Of a stretch of DNA of 64,000 nt, positions 46,280 through 54,997 are shown piece after piece. The stretch spans positions 114,075-178,074 of the forward strand of contig NZ_MTFE01000010.1 of NCBI RefSeq assembly GCF_001953305.1, written 5' to 3'. The first letter of the stretch is position 1. The number at the start of each line of letters is the position of its first letter. Under the pieces are notes generated by a model that saw nothing but the letters and a program-made list of their open reading frames with translations, was not told the DNA's origin and made no database searches. This DNA comes from Cnuella takakiae (GTDB lineage: Bacteria; Bacteroidota; Bacteroidia; Chitinophagales; Chitinophagaceae). A program made the position numbers and the translations under genes.

Positions 46280-47905
46280 CTACTTCAAAGCCTCTACCCG
46301 CCACCAGTCCACATCCACAAAACCCGCATCGTTGATCTGCGTGTTGCGGGTACAAAACAGGCCCATCTTGGCACCAATCCAGCGGCCCATTTCAGCGGTA
46401 AAGGGTTCGCCCGCATCTACGAAGCGGTTTCCATCCAGGCTATAGCTAAAGCGGCATTGCGCACCTTTACCTACTTTCATACGGAGGTATAAAATGGGCG
46501 TACTAACAGGTGCAATTAAAACTTCCTGCTCCCTGCTGCCCTTGATGGCATCTTTGCAACGGAGGCTTACCAACTGCATACCCTCCTTGGTGCTTTTGAG
46601 TGCGAGGCCTGCATAGCTCATCCCCATCATCACCAGCCCCGCTCTTTCGCCTTCCAGTTTAGGGTTGGGCGAAAACTGGAGCTTCGTAGTAACCATGAAG
46701 GTTTCGGCAGGTAGCTTTTGCAGCAGCACGTTGGATGCCTCCCATAAGTTGCGGGCACTGTCGGGGAGCTTGTCGGAAAACAGGCGGAGCAGCCCGTTGG
46801 CCGGGTTGGTGAAAGCCCAGGTAGCTTTGGGGTTGGCCATCCACTGCCATTGCAGGCCAAGGGTCGCACTATTGAATTCATCGCTGTCGGGAGGCGTTTG
46901 CACCGGCCACTGCTTACCCACATTGGGTTTGGGGTAACGCAGCACGGGCTCGCCTTTGCCATCGCCATCCTTATCTATGCCAATCACCGGCCAATCGGCC
47001 TTCCACTGCATGGGTTGCAGGTGCACCACGCGGCCATAGGCAGCCTTATCCTGGAAGTGCAGGAACCAGTCTTCACCCGTTTGGGTACTCACCCACGCAC
47101 CCTGGTGCGGGCCATTCACTGGCGTGCCGCCCTGGTCCATTACCACCTTGCGCTCGTAAGGACCATAGATATTTTTGGAACGCAGCACCAGCTGCCAGCC
47201 GGTGCTCACGCCGCCTGCCGGTGCGAAGATGTAGTAGTAGCCATTACGCTTATACAACTTGGGGCCTTCGATGGTAGGATCCTGTTCGTGGCCATCGTAC
47301 ACCAGCACGCCTTCGTCGATGGCTGCTGTGCCTTCTGGGTTGAGGCGCTTTATAGACAGTACACTTTTGATACCTGAACGGCTGCCGGCGTAGGCATGCG
47401 CCAGGTACACCTTACCATCCTCATCCCAAAGGGGGCAGGGATCGATCAGCCCCTTACCGCCCACTACCAGCACCGGATCGCTCCAGGGACCGGCAGGGTT
47501 CTTTGTCTTGGTGAGATAAATACCAAAATCAGGATCGGGGTAATAGAGGTAGAACTCGCCTTTATGGTAGCGCAGCGCGGGCGCCCACACCCCTTCTCCA
47601 TGACGGGGTACGGAGAAGTGCGCATAAGGATACTGACGCGGCAATGCATGACCAATGATGCGCCAGTTCACCAGATCTTTCGAGTGCAGGATGGGCAGGC
47701 CCGGCACATCTTCAAACGAAGAAGAAGTGAGGTAATAATCATCGCCTACACGGATGGCATCGGGGTCGGAATAGTCGGCGTGGAGAATGGGGTTTTTATA
47801 AGTGCCGTCGCCATTGTCGGCAACCCATACTTTGGAAACAAAAGGTTGTTGAGCGGCGGATGTATATGTGAGCCCGGCAAGCAAAAGAAGAATAGGAAAA
47901 CGCAT
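46280..47905 (-). CDS. Glycoside hydrolase family 43 (xylosidase/arabinofuranosidase-like)
   Basis: This 541-residue exported enzyme has signal peptide MRFPILLLLAGLTYTSAAQ. The five-bladed GH43 propeller has its catalytic base Asp in ADYSDPDAIRVGDDYYL, the pKa-modulating Asp in GLIDPCPLWDEDG and the acid Glu in PTIEGPKLYKRNG. The SSFEDVPGLPILHSKDLVNW stretch is typical of the beta-xylosidase / alpha-arabinofuranosidase branch. A C-terminal beta-sandwich (DSDEFNSATLGLQWQWMANP onward) is the usual accessory domain. It is probably periplasmic. It lies upstream of FucP and next to a pectinesterase. Confidence 0.9.
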   Translation of the reverse strand: MRFPILLLLAGLTYTSAAQQPFVSKVWVADNGDGTYKNPILHADYSDPDAIRVGDDYYLTSSSFEDVPGLPILHSKDLVNWRIIGHALPRQYPYAHFSVPRHGEGVWAPALRYHKGEFYLYYPDPDFGIYLTKTKNPAGPWSDPVLVVGGKGLIDPCPLWDEDGKVYLAHAYAGSRSGIKSVLSIKRLNPEGTAAIDEGVLVYDGHEQDPTIEGPKLYKRNGYYYIFAPAGGVSTGWQLVLRSKNIYGPYERKVVMDQGGTPVNGPHQGAWVSTQTGEDWFLHFQDKAAYGRVVHLQPMQWKADWPVIGIDKDGDGKGEPVLRYPKPNVGKQWPVQTPPDSDEFNSATLGLQWQWMANPKATWAFTNPANGLLRLFSDKLPDSARNLWEASNVLLQKLPAETFMVTTKLQFSPNPKLEGERAGLVMMGMSYAGLALKSTKEGMQLVSLRCKDAIKGSREQEVLIAPVSTPILYLRMKVGKGAQCRFSYSLDGNRFVDAGEPFTAEMGRWIGAKMGLFCTRNTQINDAGFVDVDWWRVEALK

Positions 47906-47958
47906 ATCGGGAGAATTGGATATTGCTGCCTAATGAGCAACGATTAATGAGCGATATA

Positions 47959-48044
47959 GTATCGCAAAGAGCGCAAAGGAGGCGCAAAGAACGCTAAGGA
48001 TTTTCTTTGCGCCCTCCGCGTTTGCTTAGCGCTCTTTGCGATAC
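47959..48044. repeat. CGCAAAG-type palindromic repeat, second copy
   Basis: Its ends, GTATCGCAAAGAGCGC and GCGCTCTTTGCGATAC, are exact complements, with further imperfect pairing inside. It is 41 nt after the pectinesterase stop codon at 48086. Confidence 0.8.
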
Positions 48045-48085
48045 TTCAAAACAGCAAAGGCGAAGTTCAACACAAGTTGATACGC

Positions 48086-49129
48086 TTACCTGGCAACTTG
48101 TGCTGCAGGCCAGCTAAAAACTGCAGCTGGTGCAGGCTGGTACCAGGCCTTGTCTTCAACCGCCTGAGGCTGGCTGGCAAAGATCTTTTCCAAAGTATAT
48201 TCCTGCGCTTCCTGATTGGTCAGCTGCTTTGCCCAAGGTACACGGCCCGCAGTATTGCTGCCCTTGCCAACATTTTTATACTCGGCATAAAAGGCGGTTT
48301 GCTCATTGGCGGTATTACCCCAGTTATCCCAGCCTGCGGGTGCAATAACAGCAGGCAGTTCGCAACGAATGAATGCCGTGCGGGAATAGGCTCGCCAGGG
48401 ACGGCCCAGGAACAATTTGGTTACAGCGCTATCGGCAAGCACCTTGCAATCGAGGAATACAAAGCCGTACTGCCTGCCCCTGGGTGTGTTGGCTGCCGTA
48501 ATATAAGAGTTGGATTTGGCCCGGATGGTGCAGGCCTGGAACACTGCAGTGGCAGGCCCAAAGATGAAGTCGGTAGTGCCTTCAATAAAACAGTTGACAA
48601 ACAACTGTCTTGCTCCTTCACCCGCAGCATAGATGGTATCCTGGTTGCCCAGGAAGCGGCAATTGCGGAACACGGCCCGGTCGGCATCCACATAGAGTGC
48701 CAGCGCCTGTCCCACCGGGCCGGCACTGTTGGCAAAAGTGATGTTCTCCGCCACAAAGCGGTTGCCCGAAATTTTAGCGGTATAGGAAGTAAAAGTGGTA
48801 TGCCTGCCCCTGCCCGAATAATCGCTGAAGGTGATGATGGTCTTTTCAACGCTTTCGCCAATGAAAGTGACATCGGTATTGTCGGAAGGCAACTGGATCT
48901 TTTCGTTGTACACCCCGTTCTTGATGTAGAGGGTGATGCGCTGCAAGGGGTATACGCGCATGGCATCGATAGCATCCTGGATGAATTTGAAATCACCGGT
49001 GCCATCCTTGGCTACCGTAAACACGTACTTGTATTGCTGCGGGTTGGCGGTTTGCGCCATTAGGTTGCCTACAAGAAGCTGCAACAACAGGAGCAGCAGG
49101 ATGGGCCGGCGAGGAATCGTTATCTGCAT
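48086..49129 (-). CDS. Pectinesterase (carbohydrate esterase family 8)
   Basis: This 347-residue exported pectin methylesterase starts at ATG 49129 with signal peptide region RRPILLLLLLQLLVGNLMA. The parallel beta-helix carries the family motifs GQALALYVDADRA, FLGNQDTIYA, the catalytic Asp in CFIEGTTDFIFG and the Arg in LGRPWRAY. It removes methyl esters from homogalacturonan in the periplasm or at the surface. No pectate lyase or GH28 accompanies it in this window. Confidence 0.9.
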   Translation of the reverse strand: MQITIPRRPILLLLLLQLLVGNLMAQTANPQQYKYVFTVAKDGTGDFKFIQDAIDAMRVYPLQRITLYIKNGVYNEKIQLPSDNTDVTFIGESVEKTIITFSDYSGRGRHTTFTSYTAKISGNRFVAENITFANSAGPVGQALALYVDADRAVFRNCRFLGNQDTIYAAGEGARQLFVNCFIEGTTDFIFGPATAVFQACTIRAKSNSYITAANTPRGRQYGFVFLDCKVLADSAVTKLFLGRPWRAYSRTAFIRCELPAVIAPAGWDNWGNTANEQTAFYAEYKNVGKGSNTAGRVPWAKQLTNQEAQEYTLEKIFASQPQAVEDKAWYQPAPAAVFSWPAAQVAR

Positions 49130-49204
49130 ACCTGTAAAAATAAGGGCTGGGCGCAGCGCACTGTCCTGTACCATGGCCGCTTCCTAGTGAGGGCAGGTTC
49201 GGCA

Positions 49205-49342
49205 GGTTCTCACAGATGCCACGGATGGCACGGATAAACAGCCAAACAAACCAATAAGGAAGAAAGGAAACGACGATGGACGATGGACCATGGTCAATTG
49301 TCCATCGTCCATCGTCTATTATCCGTGTCATCTGTGAGAACC
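49205..49342. repeat. Nested inverted repeats after the RNase D gene
   Basis: The outer arms 49205-49226 and 49321-49342 (GGTTCTCACAGATG...) match at 21 of 22 positions. The inner arms 49272-49288 and 49300-49316 (GACGATGGACGATGGAC) are perfect over 17 bp. The outer right arm ends two bases before the RNase D stop at 49344. Two different repeat families are nested here. Confidence 0.85.
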
Positions 49343-49343
49343 C

Positions 49344-50510
49344 TTATTCTTCCCTCAGGTAGTCGCTCACATCAAGCCCGAGTTCCGCGGCAATCTCCCG
49401 AAACAGTACCTTTCTGTAACCCGGCAGCTGCGCATTGCCATTGAGGATCTCGCCTACCAGCCTGTTGCTCAGCATCAGCTGGGTGGCGTAAGTGCCATAT
49501 CGCTTTACCAACGCTTGTTGTATGGGCGCAAAAAGGTGCTCTTTATCGTGCGAAGCCTTGCGGGCAGCCGCGTGTTGCTCGGGGCTGCGGGGCTCGCGGG
49601 TGGGCAGCTCCCGCGACAAGCCCTGTGCATTGGCCTCGGTACGGGCAGCTTTCAGAATGCCTGCTATGCGGTTGGCAAAACGGCTGTTCTTATAACGGGG
49701 ATGCACGCCCGGATCGTCAATCACGCTGTCGGGAGGCAACTGCCCGCAGGCAAGGGCCCGCACCAGGTCTTCGTTCATCACCTGGTAAGGCGGCTTGTTG
49801 ATATCGCGGGCCAGTTCATCGCGCAGGCGCAGCAGCTCATTGGTGATATACTGGTCGCGGCGGCTCAGCTGGTGCAGGTCGGCGGGTTTTAAAAAGCTGG
49901 TGCGCTGCTGCGGCTGGTGAATGGTAGTACTCAGCAGGGCCTGCTCTTCGCGCACAAAGGGCATGAGCCCGCGGGCTTCGGCCTCGGCTACCAACAGGTC
50001 CTTAAGCGGGTGCAGCCACACCACGTCTTCGGCGGCATACTGTATCTGCCCTTCCGACAAGGGGCGGCGCAGCCAGTTGCTTTTCTGGTGCTGCTTGCTG
50101 ATGTGGTGATCGAGCGCTACCCGCAGCATATTGGCCAGCGAGGTTTGCTCGTAGTTGAGCAGGCGCGCTACCACCTCGGTATCGAATACGTTTTTGGGAT
50201 AACAACCCAGGCTATGCAACAGGCGCAAATCCTCGCCGGGCGAGTGTACCAGTTTCTGAATATTGGGGTCTTCAAAAATGGTGTAGAGGCCGCCCAGGTC
50301 CAGCTCCTCCATGGGATCTATGATATAGCAAACATCGGGGGTGGCCACCTGTATCAAACAAAGGGTAACCCCGTAGGAATAGCGGTTATTGTCGAACTCG
50401 AGGTCGAAAGAGATCACCGGTGCTGCAGCAAGCTGCTGCAGGCAGGATGCCATCTGGGCCTGCTGCGCGATATATATAACGGGTTGATGTGTGCGGGTAG
50501 CGTGAAGCAA
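49344..50510 (-). CDS. rnd: Ribonuclease D
   Basis: This roughly 388-residue 3'-5' exoribonuclease has the DEDD active site: Asp/Glu in ISFDLEFDNN, Asp in SPGEDLRLLHS, and Tyr/Asp in QIQYAAEDVVWLHPL. A C-terminal HRDC-like region follows. No ATG lies in the right place; TTG 50510 gives an N-terminus (THQPVIYIAQQAQMASCLQQL) that aligns with other RNase D proteins, ATG 50297 would cut into the nuclease domain, and codons up to 50666 look non-coding. It is a housekeeping tRNA/RNA processing enzyme embedded in the glycan region. Confidence 0.85.
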   Translation of the reverse strand: MLHATRTHQPVIYIAQQAQMASCLQQLAAAPVISFDLEFDNNRYSYGVTLCLIQVATPDVCYIIDPMEELDLGGLYTIFEDPNIQKLVHSPGEDLRLLHSLGCYPKNVFDTEVVARLLNYEQTSLANMLRVALDHHISKQHQKSNWLRRPLSEGQIQYAAEDVVWLHPLKDLLVAEAEARGLMPFVREEQALLSTTIHQPQQRTSFLKPADLHQLSRRDQYITNELLRLRDELARDINKPPYQVMNEDLVRALACGQLPPDSVIDDPGVHPRYKNSRFANRIAGILKAARTEANAQGLSRELPTREPRSPEQHAAARKASHDKEHLFAPIQQALVKRYGTYATQLMLSNRLVGEILNGNAQLPGYRKVLFREIAAELGLDVSDYLREE

Positions 50511-50906
50511 AGGGCAGGTATTAAGATAAAAAAGCGGGCGGAGCCATCGAAAGCCACGCACCGGGAAACAGGGGCAAAAATAAGCAGGAAGCGCCAAGGC
50601 GGGGGGTAATTGTTGCGACCGGGGGAGGGCTGTGGCTCCTTGCCCGTTAGTAGCACCGGAGTACAAGCGTGCGACGCAAGAGCAGCCCTATAGTAGCAAT
50701 GCTGTTTGGTTCCATAAACCCTGTTACTGTGGTTTTATTGAAAATAGCATGGACTGTTTTGATGCTCCAGGCTATTGCGCTGCCGACCCTTTGGCTACCG
50801 GTTAGTTGCACCCCAGCCTGAAAGCAGGGTACAAAAAGTAAGAGCCGCCAACAGCAATCAGTAATGGCTAGAAAGCTTACTTTCAGTTGCAATAAACCCA
50901 CCTCAA
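50511..50906. other. Divergent intergenic region
   Basis: This region lies between RNase D (-) and the VOC gene (+) and should hold both promoters. I see no repeat, hairpin or clear promoter match in it. Confidence 0.35.
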
Positions 50907-51284
50907 ATGAAAAAAGTAACCGGCATCGGCGGCATCTTCTTCAAAAGCAAAGACCCCGAGGCCATGCGGGCATGGTACCAGCAACACCTGGGTTTGGACA
51001 CCAACGCCTATGGTGCAAGTTTCGAGTGGCGCGATGCTGCCGATCCCGAAAAGAAAGGCACCACGCAGTGGAGTCCTTTTGCGGAATCGACGGGCTATTT
51101 CGCGCCTTCCGAAAAAGAGTTTATGATCAACTACCGCGTGGAAAACCTGGAAGCCCTGGTTGCGGAATTACAGCAAAGCGGAGTGACCATTTTGGATGGC
51201 ATTGAAACCTACGACTACGGCAAGTTTGTACACATCCTTGATGCGGAAGGCAACAAGATAGAACTGTGGGAGCCTGTTGACTAA
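50907..51284 (+). CDS. VOC-family (glyoxalase-like) protein
   Basis: This 125-residue cytoplasmic protein has two beta-alpha-beta-beta-beta units of the vicinal oxygen chelate fold (GIGGIFFKSKDPEAMRAWY and FMINYRVENLEALVAEL) and the terminal ILDAEGNKIELWEP strand with a probable metal-ligand Glu. The substrate is unknown. It heads a + strand trio of small proteins inside a long - strand region. Confidence 0.85.
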   Translation: MKKVTGIGGIFFKSKDPEAMRAWYQQHLGLDTNAYGASFEWRDAADPEKKGTTQWSPFAESTGYFAPSEKEFMINYRVENLEALVAELQQSGVTILDGIETYDYGKFVHILDAEGNKIELWEPVD

Positions 51285-51346
51285 CCAGGCATAACAAGGG
51301 TTATTTTATTTTAGCCTTTTGCCATCATCAAACAAGGCAGCAATAC

Positions 51347-51931
51347 ATGAACCGAAATCCAAAAGTTGAATGGTTCTTCCAGGAAGCAAGCCCCTGGCAG
51401 GAAGCCTACGAGCAACTAAGCGTAATATGCCTGGAAAGCGGGCTGCAGGAAGACCTTAAATGGGGCTGTCCCTGTTATACAATGGAGGGCCGGAACGTGG
51501 TACTCATTCATGGCTTCAAGGAATACTGCGCCCTGCTGTTCTTTAAAGGCGCCCTGCTCAACAATGCACACGGACTGCTGATCCAACAAACCGAAAACGT
51601 GCAGTCGGCAAGGCAAATTCGTTTTACCAATGTTGCTGCCATCAGGAGCAATGCTGCTGTGCTGGCAGCCTGTATCCGCGAAGCCATAGCAGTGGAAAGG
51701 GCGGGATTGAAAGTAACGCTGAAAAAAACAGCAGACTACACAGCGCCTGAAGAATGGCTGCAGGTTGTGGCTGGCGATGGAGCACTCAAAGCCGCTTTCG
51801 AAGCCCTCACGCCCGGCAGGCAAAGGGCTTACCTTTTTCATTTTGCACAACCCAAACAATCAAAAACAAGGGTGGCAAGGATTGAAAAACACAGGGCGCA
51901 AATACTGGAAGGGAAAGGGCTGAATGATTGA
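51347..51931 (+). CDS. DUF1801 / YdeI-type protein
   Basis: This 194-residue protein has an N-terminal DUF1801 (YdhG-like) domain (LKWGCPCYTMEGRNVVLIHGFKEY) and a C-terminal OmdA/YdeI segment (ALTPGRQRAYLFHFAQPKQS), a fusion common in Bacteroidetes. It is cytoplasmic with no known reaction. It lies 62 nt after the VOC gene and 46 nt before a second one. Confidence 0.8.
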   Translation: MNRNPKVEWFFQEASPWQEAYEQLSVICLESGLQEDLKWGCPCYTMEGRNVVLIHGFKEYCALLFFKGALLNNAHGLLIQQTENVQSARQIRFTNVAAIRSNAAVLAACIREAIAVERAGLKVTLKKTADYTAPEEWLQVVAGDGALKAAFEALTPGRQRAYLFHFAQPKQSKTRVARIEKHRAQILEGKGLND

Positions 51932-51977
51932 TAGCGCCTTTGTTATCACCAGAACATTTCACTACAAAAAGAGCCCC

Positions 51978-52331
51978 ATGCTTACCGCCATCAACCCCAA
52001 GCTGCCCATGCGCAACAAAGCTGCCACAAAGGCTTATTACGAGCAGTTGGGTTTTGCACAATGGGGGCATGCAGACTACCCAGATTACCTGATGCTGCAA
52101 AAAGACAATATTGAAATACACTTCTTTTTGTTTCCGGCACTCGACACCAAAGAAAATTACGGACAGGTGTATATCCGCACCAATAGTATCGAGGAGTCGT
52201 ACCAATCGTACCTGGACCAGAACATAGCCATTCACCCCAACGCACCCCTGCAAGCAAAACCATGGGGCATCAAAGAGTTTTCCCTAATCGATCCGGATGG
52301 TAACCTGCTCACGTTTGGTGAAGCGTTGTGA
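51978..52331 (+). CDS. VOC-family protein, bleomycin-resistance-like
   Basis: This 117-residue protein starts at ATG 51978. LPMRNKAATKAYYEQLGFA, LMLQKDNIEIHFFLFP and EFSLIDPDGNLLTFGE are typical of bleomycin-binding-protein-like VOC members. Drug binding is not implied. An upstream frame (ATG 51924) overlaps the preceding gene and is less likely. Confidence 0.8.
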   Translation: MLTAINPKLPMRNKAATKAYYEQLGFAQWGHADYPDYLMLQKDNIEIHFFLFPALDTKENYGQVYIRTNSIEESYQSYLDQNIAIHPNAPLQAKPWGIKEFSLIDPDGNLLTFGEAL

Positions 52332-52336
52332 GCGGA

Positions 52337-52490
52337 ATGCAGGTGGCAAGTTGCAGTTTCAGGTTGCAGGTTCCAAGTAGCAGGTTACCGTTTAATGGGC
52401 AATACCAATGTACAAAGCGCCGCACCTATACTTTTTCCAGTTGAATGCTGTCTTACCTCCTGTTACTTGCAACCTGCAACGGGTAACGCC
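52337..52490. repeat. GGTTGCAGG-type repeat between convergent genes
   Basis: 52362-52384 (starting GGTTGCAGGTTCC) pairs with 52459-52481 at 20 of 23 positions. It fills the gap between the + strand VOC gene and the - strand DUF2264 gene and could serve as terminator for both. Confidence 0.65.
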
Positions 52491-53708
52491 CTAATACTTC
52501 ACTTCAACTGCATGATCGGCGGGTATATCTTCACCGTTCCAAACTTTTACCGCCGTCCACGGTGCTGCGGGTGCAGCCCAGAAAGGATCTGTATCGGGCA
52601 GGCCCAAAGGCAGGAAGATATGGGCAGCCAGGTACAAACTGCCGGTAGTAATATAAGGCTCGCCCAGGCCAGGTTGGGCGCCGTGCAGGCCGATATTGAG
52701 CCAGCCCCGCTCATTGAAGGTTTTAGGAGCACCTAATGTTTTTTGCAGCACTGCGGCAAGTGCACTGCGCACCGCAGCAGGCGATAAGGATTCAGGCAGC
52801 TTGTTGCGCAAAGCCATATCGGCCAGGTGATGAAACACACCGCTGCGGTAGGCAATGGAGCGGCCAAATACCGGGAAAGAACCATCGGTGTTGATGCTGC
52901 GTTCCTGTATCTCTGCATAGCGTTTATTGATCTTATCGAGGTGAGGCGCAAACCAGCCAAAGCGCCTGGTTTTACCATTGATGATGTCCACAATAGATGC
53001 GAGGTAAGGATGGATAACGATGCTGTTGTAATAGTCCATGGCAAAGTTCATCCCATCGGAAAACAATCCATCGCCCACATACCAGTGATGGGCAAATTCC
53101 CGCACGGCAAATTCAATCCGCACCACATCATACTCGTAGCCGTAACGGCAAAAGAAAGCTTCGATCATGCCACTGAACAATATCCAGTTGGTATAGGCCG
53201 GCACGGTGGCCCTTGTTTGTTTGAAAGCCGTAACCACTCCTGCCTTTACACTGCTGTCGGCATGGTCCCACAACCAGGGGCAACGCACCAGTCCAAAAGC
53301 AAGGAAGGAAGCATCTACCAGCGGCTGTCCACCGTTCCATTGCAGGTAATCTTTGGCAGCGGGGTTCACCGCGTTGGCAAGTGCCTGCAATGCCCACTGG
53401 CGGTACTGGTTGCGCAGGGCCACTTCTTCTTTGCCACCGCCTTCGTTATTGAGCCAGGGACCAATACCACTCAGGGTGCGGCCAAATGCTTCAAGGTAAG
53501 ATACCGAAGTGCGGCTTTGGGCATTGTCAACTTTTGGCGCCAGTTGTACCGGCATATTAGCTTTTAAGTTATCGGCAGCCAGGTTGGAGAAAACAGGCCT
53601 TGCCACCTTATCGAGGTAACGCAGCCATAGCTGGCGGTCGGTAGCTTTTTGTGCCATTGTTACCTGCAGGAAAAAGCAGGTGCAGATAAGGGCCAGTACT
53701 TTTTTCAT
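52491..53708 (-). CDS. DUF2264 protein, possible glycoside hydrolase
   Basis: This 405-residue exported protein has signal peptide MKKVLALICTCFFLQVTMAQ. It covers the DUF2264 family, an (alpha/alpha)-barrel-type protein, with conserved stretches such as EAFGRTLSGIGPWLNNEG, DYYNSIVIHPYLASIVD and FPVFGRSIAYRSGVFHHLA. From memory, some DUF2264 proteins have been assigned to a beta-glucuronidase family (GH154); I have not verified this. Location in a group with GH16, GH105 and a lyase-like protein supports a role in glycan breakdown, probably on uronic-acid-containing side chains. Confidence 0.8.
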   Translation of the reverse strand: MKKVLALICTCFFLQVTMAQKATDRQLWLRYLDKVARPVFSNLAADNLKANMPVQLAPKVDNAQSRTSVSYLEAFGRTLSGIGPWLNNEGGGKEEVALRNQYRQWALQALANAVNPAAKDYLQWNGGQPLVDASFLAFGLVRCPWLWDHADSSVKAGVVTAFKQTRATVPAYTNWILFSGMIEAFFCRYGYEYDVVRIEFAVREFAHHWYVGDGLFSDGMNFAMDYYNSIVIHPYLASIVDIINGKTRRFGWFAPHLDKINKRYAEIQERSINTDGSFPVFGRSIAYRSGVFHHLADMALRNKLPESLSPAAVRSALAAVLQKTLGAPKTFNERGWLNIGLHGAQPGLGEPYITTGSLYLAAHIFLPLGLPDTDPFWAAPAAPWTAVKVWNGEDIPADHAVEVKY

Positions 53709-53780
53709 CTAAAGGAAAATTCTTTTTGGATACCAGTTGGACGATACTATTGGAAGAGCGCTAGGAATAGGCAACATGGA

Positions 53781-53821
53781 TAGGAACACGGATGGAACGG
53801 ATAAAACGGATAGGAACGGAT
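53781..53821. repeat. ACGGAT-unit repeats after GH16
   Basis: Four spaced copies of ACGGAT / ATAGGAACGGA units lie in the 130-nt gap downstream of GH16. They are degenerate relatives of the CACAGATGGCACGGAT family. No clear second arm is present. Confidence 0.5.
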
Positions 53822-53838
53822 TTTTATCCCATCCGGCA

Positions 53839-54702
53839 CTAATCTTTTTGATACACCCGTACATAATCCACTTCCATTCGTGTAGGAAATTTAGTACCCG
53901 AAGGATCACCACCATTATCGCCACCGATTGCCAGGTTCAATAGCATATAATGCGGTTGCTTGAATGGATTGATCCCGGTACCATCGCGGTTTACCAGCGA
54001 ATCCATGGGCACTTTGTTGAGCAGGATATCGTCTACATAAAGGGCAATGGCCTGTTGGTCCCAGTCCATGCGCCATACATGAAACTGATCTGCCCATTGC
54101 TGGCCCAACGAGTCCACCGAAAACGTATTGCTGAACCAATGTGCCTTGTACTGCTGGCGGGTACCCGTGGCAATATTGGCCAGCAGCCTGCCACGGTAAT
54201 ATTCCATCATGTCGATCTCGCCATTGCTTGGCCATTGGCCTTTTACACCCAGGGTCCACCAGGCCGGCCACAAGCCTGCACTAGCTTTGATACGGCCCCG
54301 CATCACGAAGCGGCCATATTGCCATTGCTTTTTGCCCCGGGTAAGCAGGGATGCCGCACTGTAATGAATGGAATCGCGTTTAAAACGCCAGTCGTTACTG
54401 CCCTGTGCATAACGCGGGTTTGCTCTTTGTTCTTTCCGTCCTTCAATGATCAGCATACCATTGGCGCACCATGCATTCTGCGGCTGGTACCATTGTAGTT
54501 CGTTGTTGCGTACAAAGCCTTGTTCATAGCCCCAGTTGGCTGTATCGGGACTGCCTTTTTTATTGAATTCATCGGCCCACCTCAGGCGGTAGCCATCAGT
54601 GGCGAAAGGGTCACGGGCAGATTGCTGGCCATTGCTGATCGTACCTGCCAGCATAGCGGCAAGTAACAACGCGAAATGTGGGAAGAAGAGCTTTGATTGC
54701 AT
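53839..54702 (-). CDS. Glycoside hydrolase family 16 endo-glycanase
   Basis: This 287-residue exported enzyme has a signal peptide ending near GTISNGQ. The jelly-roll GH16 domain has the catalytic motif GEIDMMEYY (nucleophile and acid Glu on EIDxxE), preceded by AGLWPAWWTLG. The one-residue-bulged EIDxME form is that of the laminarinase / beta-1,3-galactanase type branches. It cleaves internal beta-1,3 (or 1,4) bonds; the exact glycan is unclear. It lies between DUF2264 and GH105. Confidence 0.9.
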   Translation of the reverse strand: MQSKLFFPHFALLLAAMLAGTISNGQQSARDPFATDGYRLRWADEFNKKGSPDTANWGYEQGFVRNNELQWYQPQNAWCANGMLIIEGRKEQRANPRYAQGSNDWRFKRDSIHYSAASLLTRGKKQWQYGRFVMRGRIKASAGLWPAWWTLGVKGQWPSNGEIDMMEYYRGRLLANIATGTRQQYKAHWFSNTFSVDSLGQQWADQFHVWRMDWDQQAIALYVDDILLNKVPMDSLVNRDGTGINPFKQPHYMLLNLAIGGDNGGDPSGTKFPTRMEVDYVRVYQKD

Positions 54703-54733
54703 ATGGTAAAATGTTGAAGTGCGCTTTAAAGGG

Positions 54734-54997
54734 TGCTCACAGATGGCACGGATAACACGGATGACTTACTAGGTGCAAAAGCATTAAGGTCAGTTGCAGG
54801 TTGCCAGTTCCGAGTTGCCAGTGTGGGCAGATGTAAAGGGAAATATTGCTCACAGATGGCACGGATGACACAGATATTTTCTGGTTGCAAAAGCATTGTT
54901 TTTTGTTACAAATTCCAACTTGTAATAACCGGTGTTTGGATTATGGTAAGCATCAAATCAAAATCATCCGTGTCATCTGTGCCATCTGTGAGCAATA
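54734..54997. repeat. CACAGATGGCACGGAT-type repeats after GH105
   Basis: Arms 54844-54875 and 54966-54997 match at 30 of 32 positions, and the right arm ends one base before the GH105 stop codon at 54998. A further direct copy lies at 54734-54764. The same family supplies the outer arms at 49205-49342. Confidence 0.85.
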
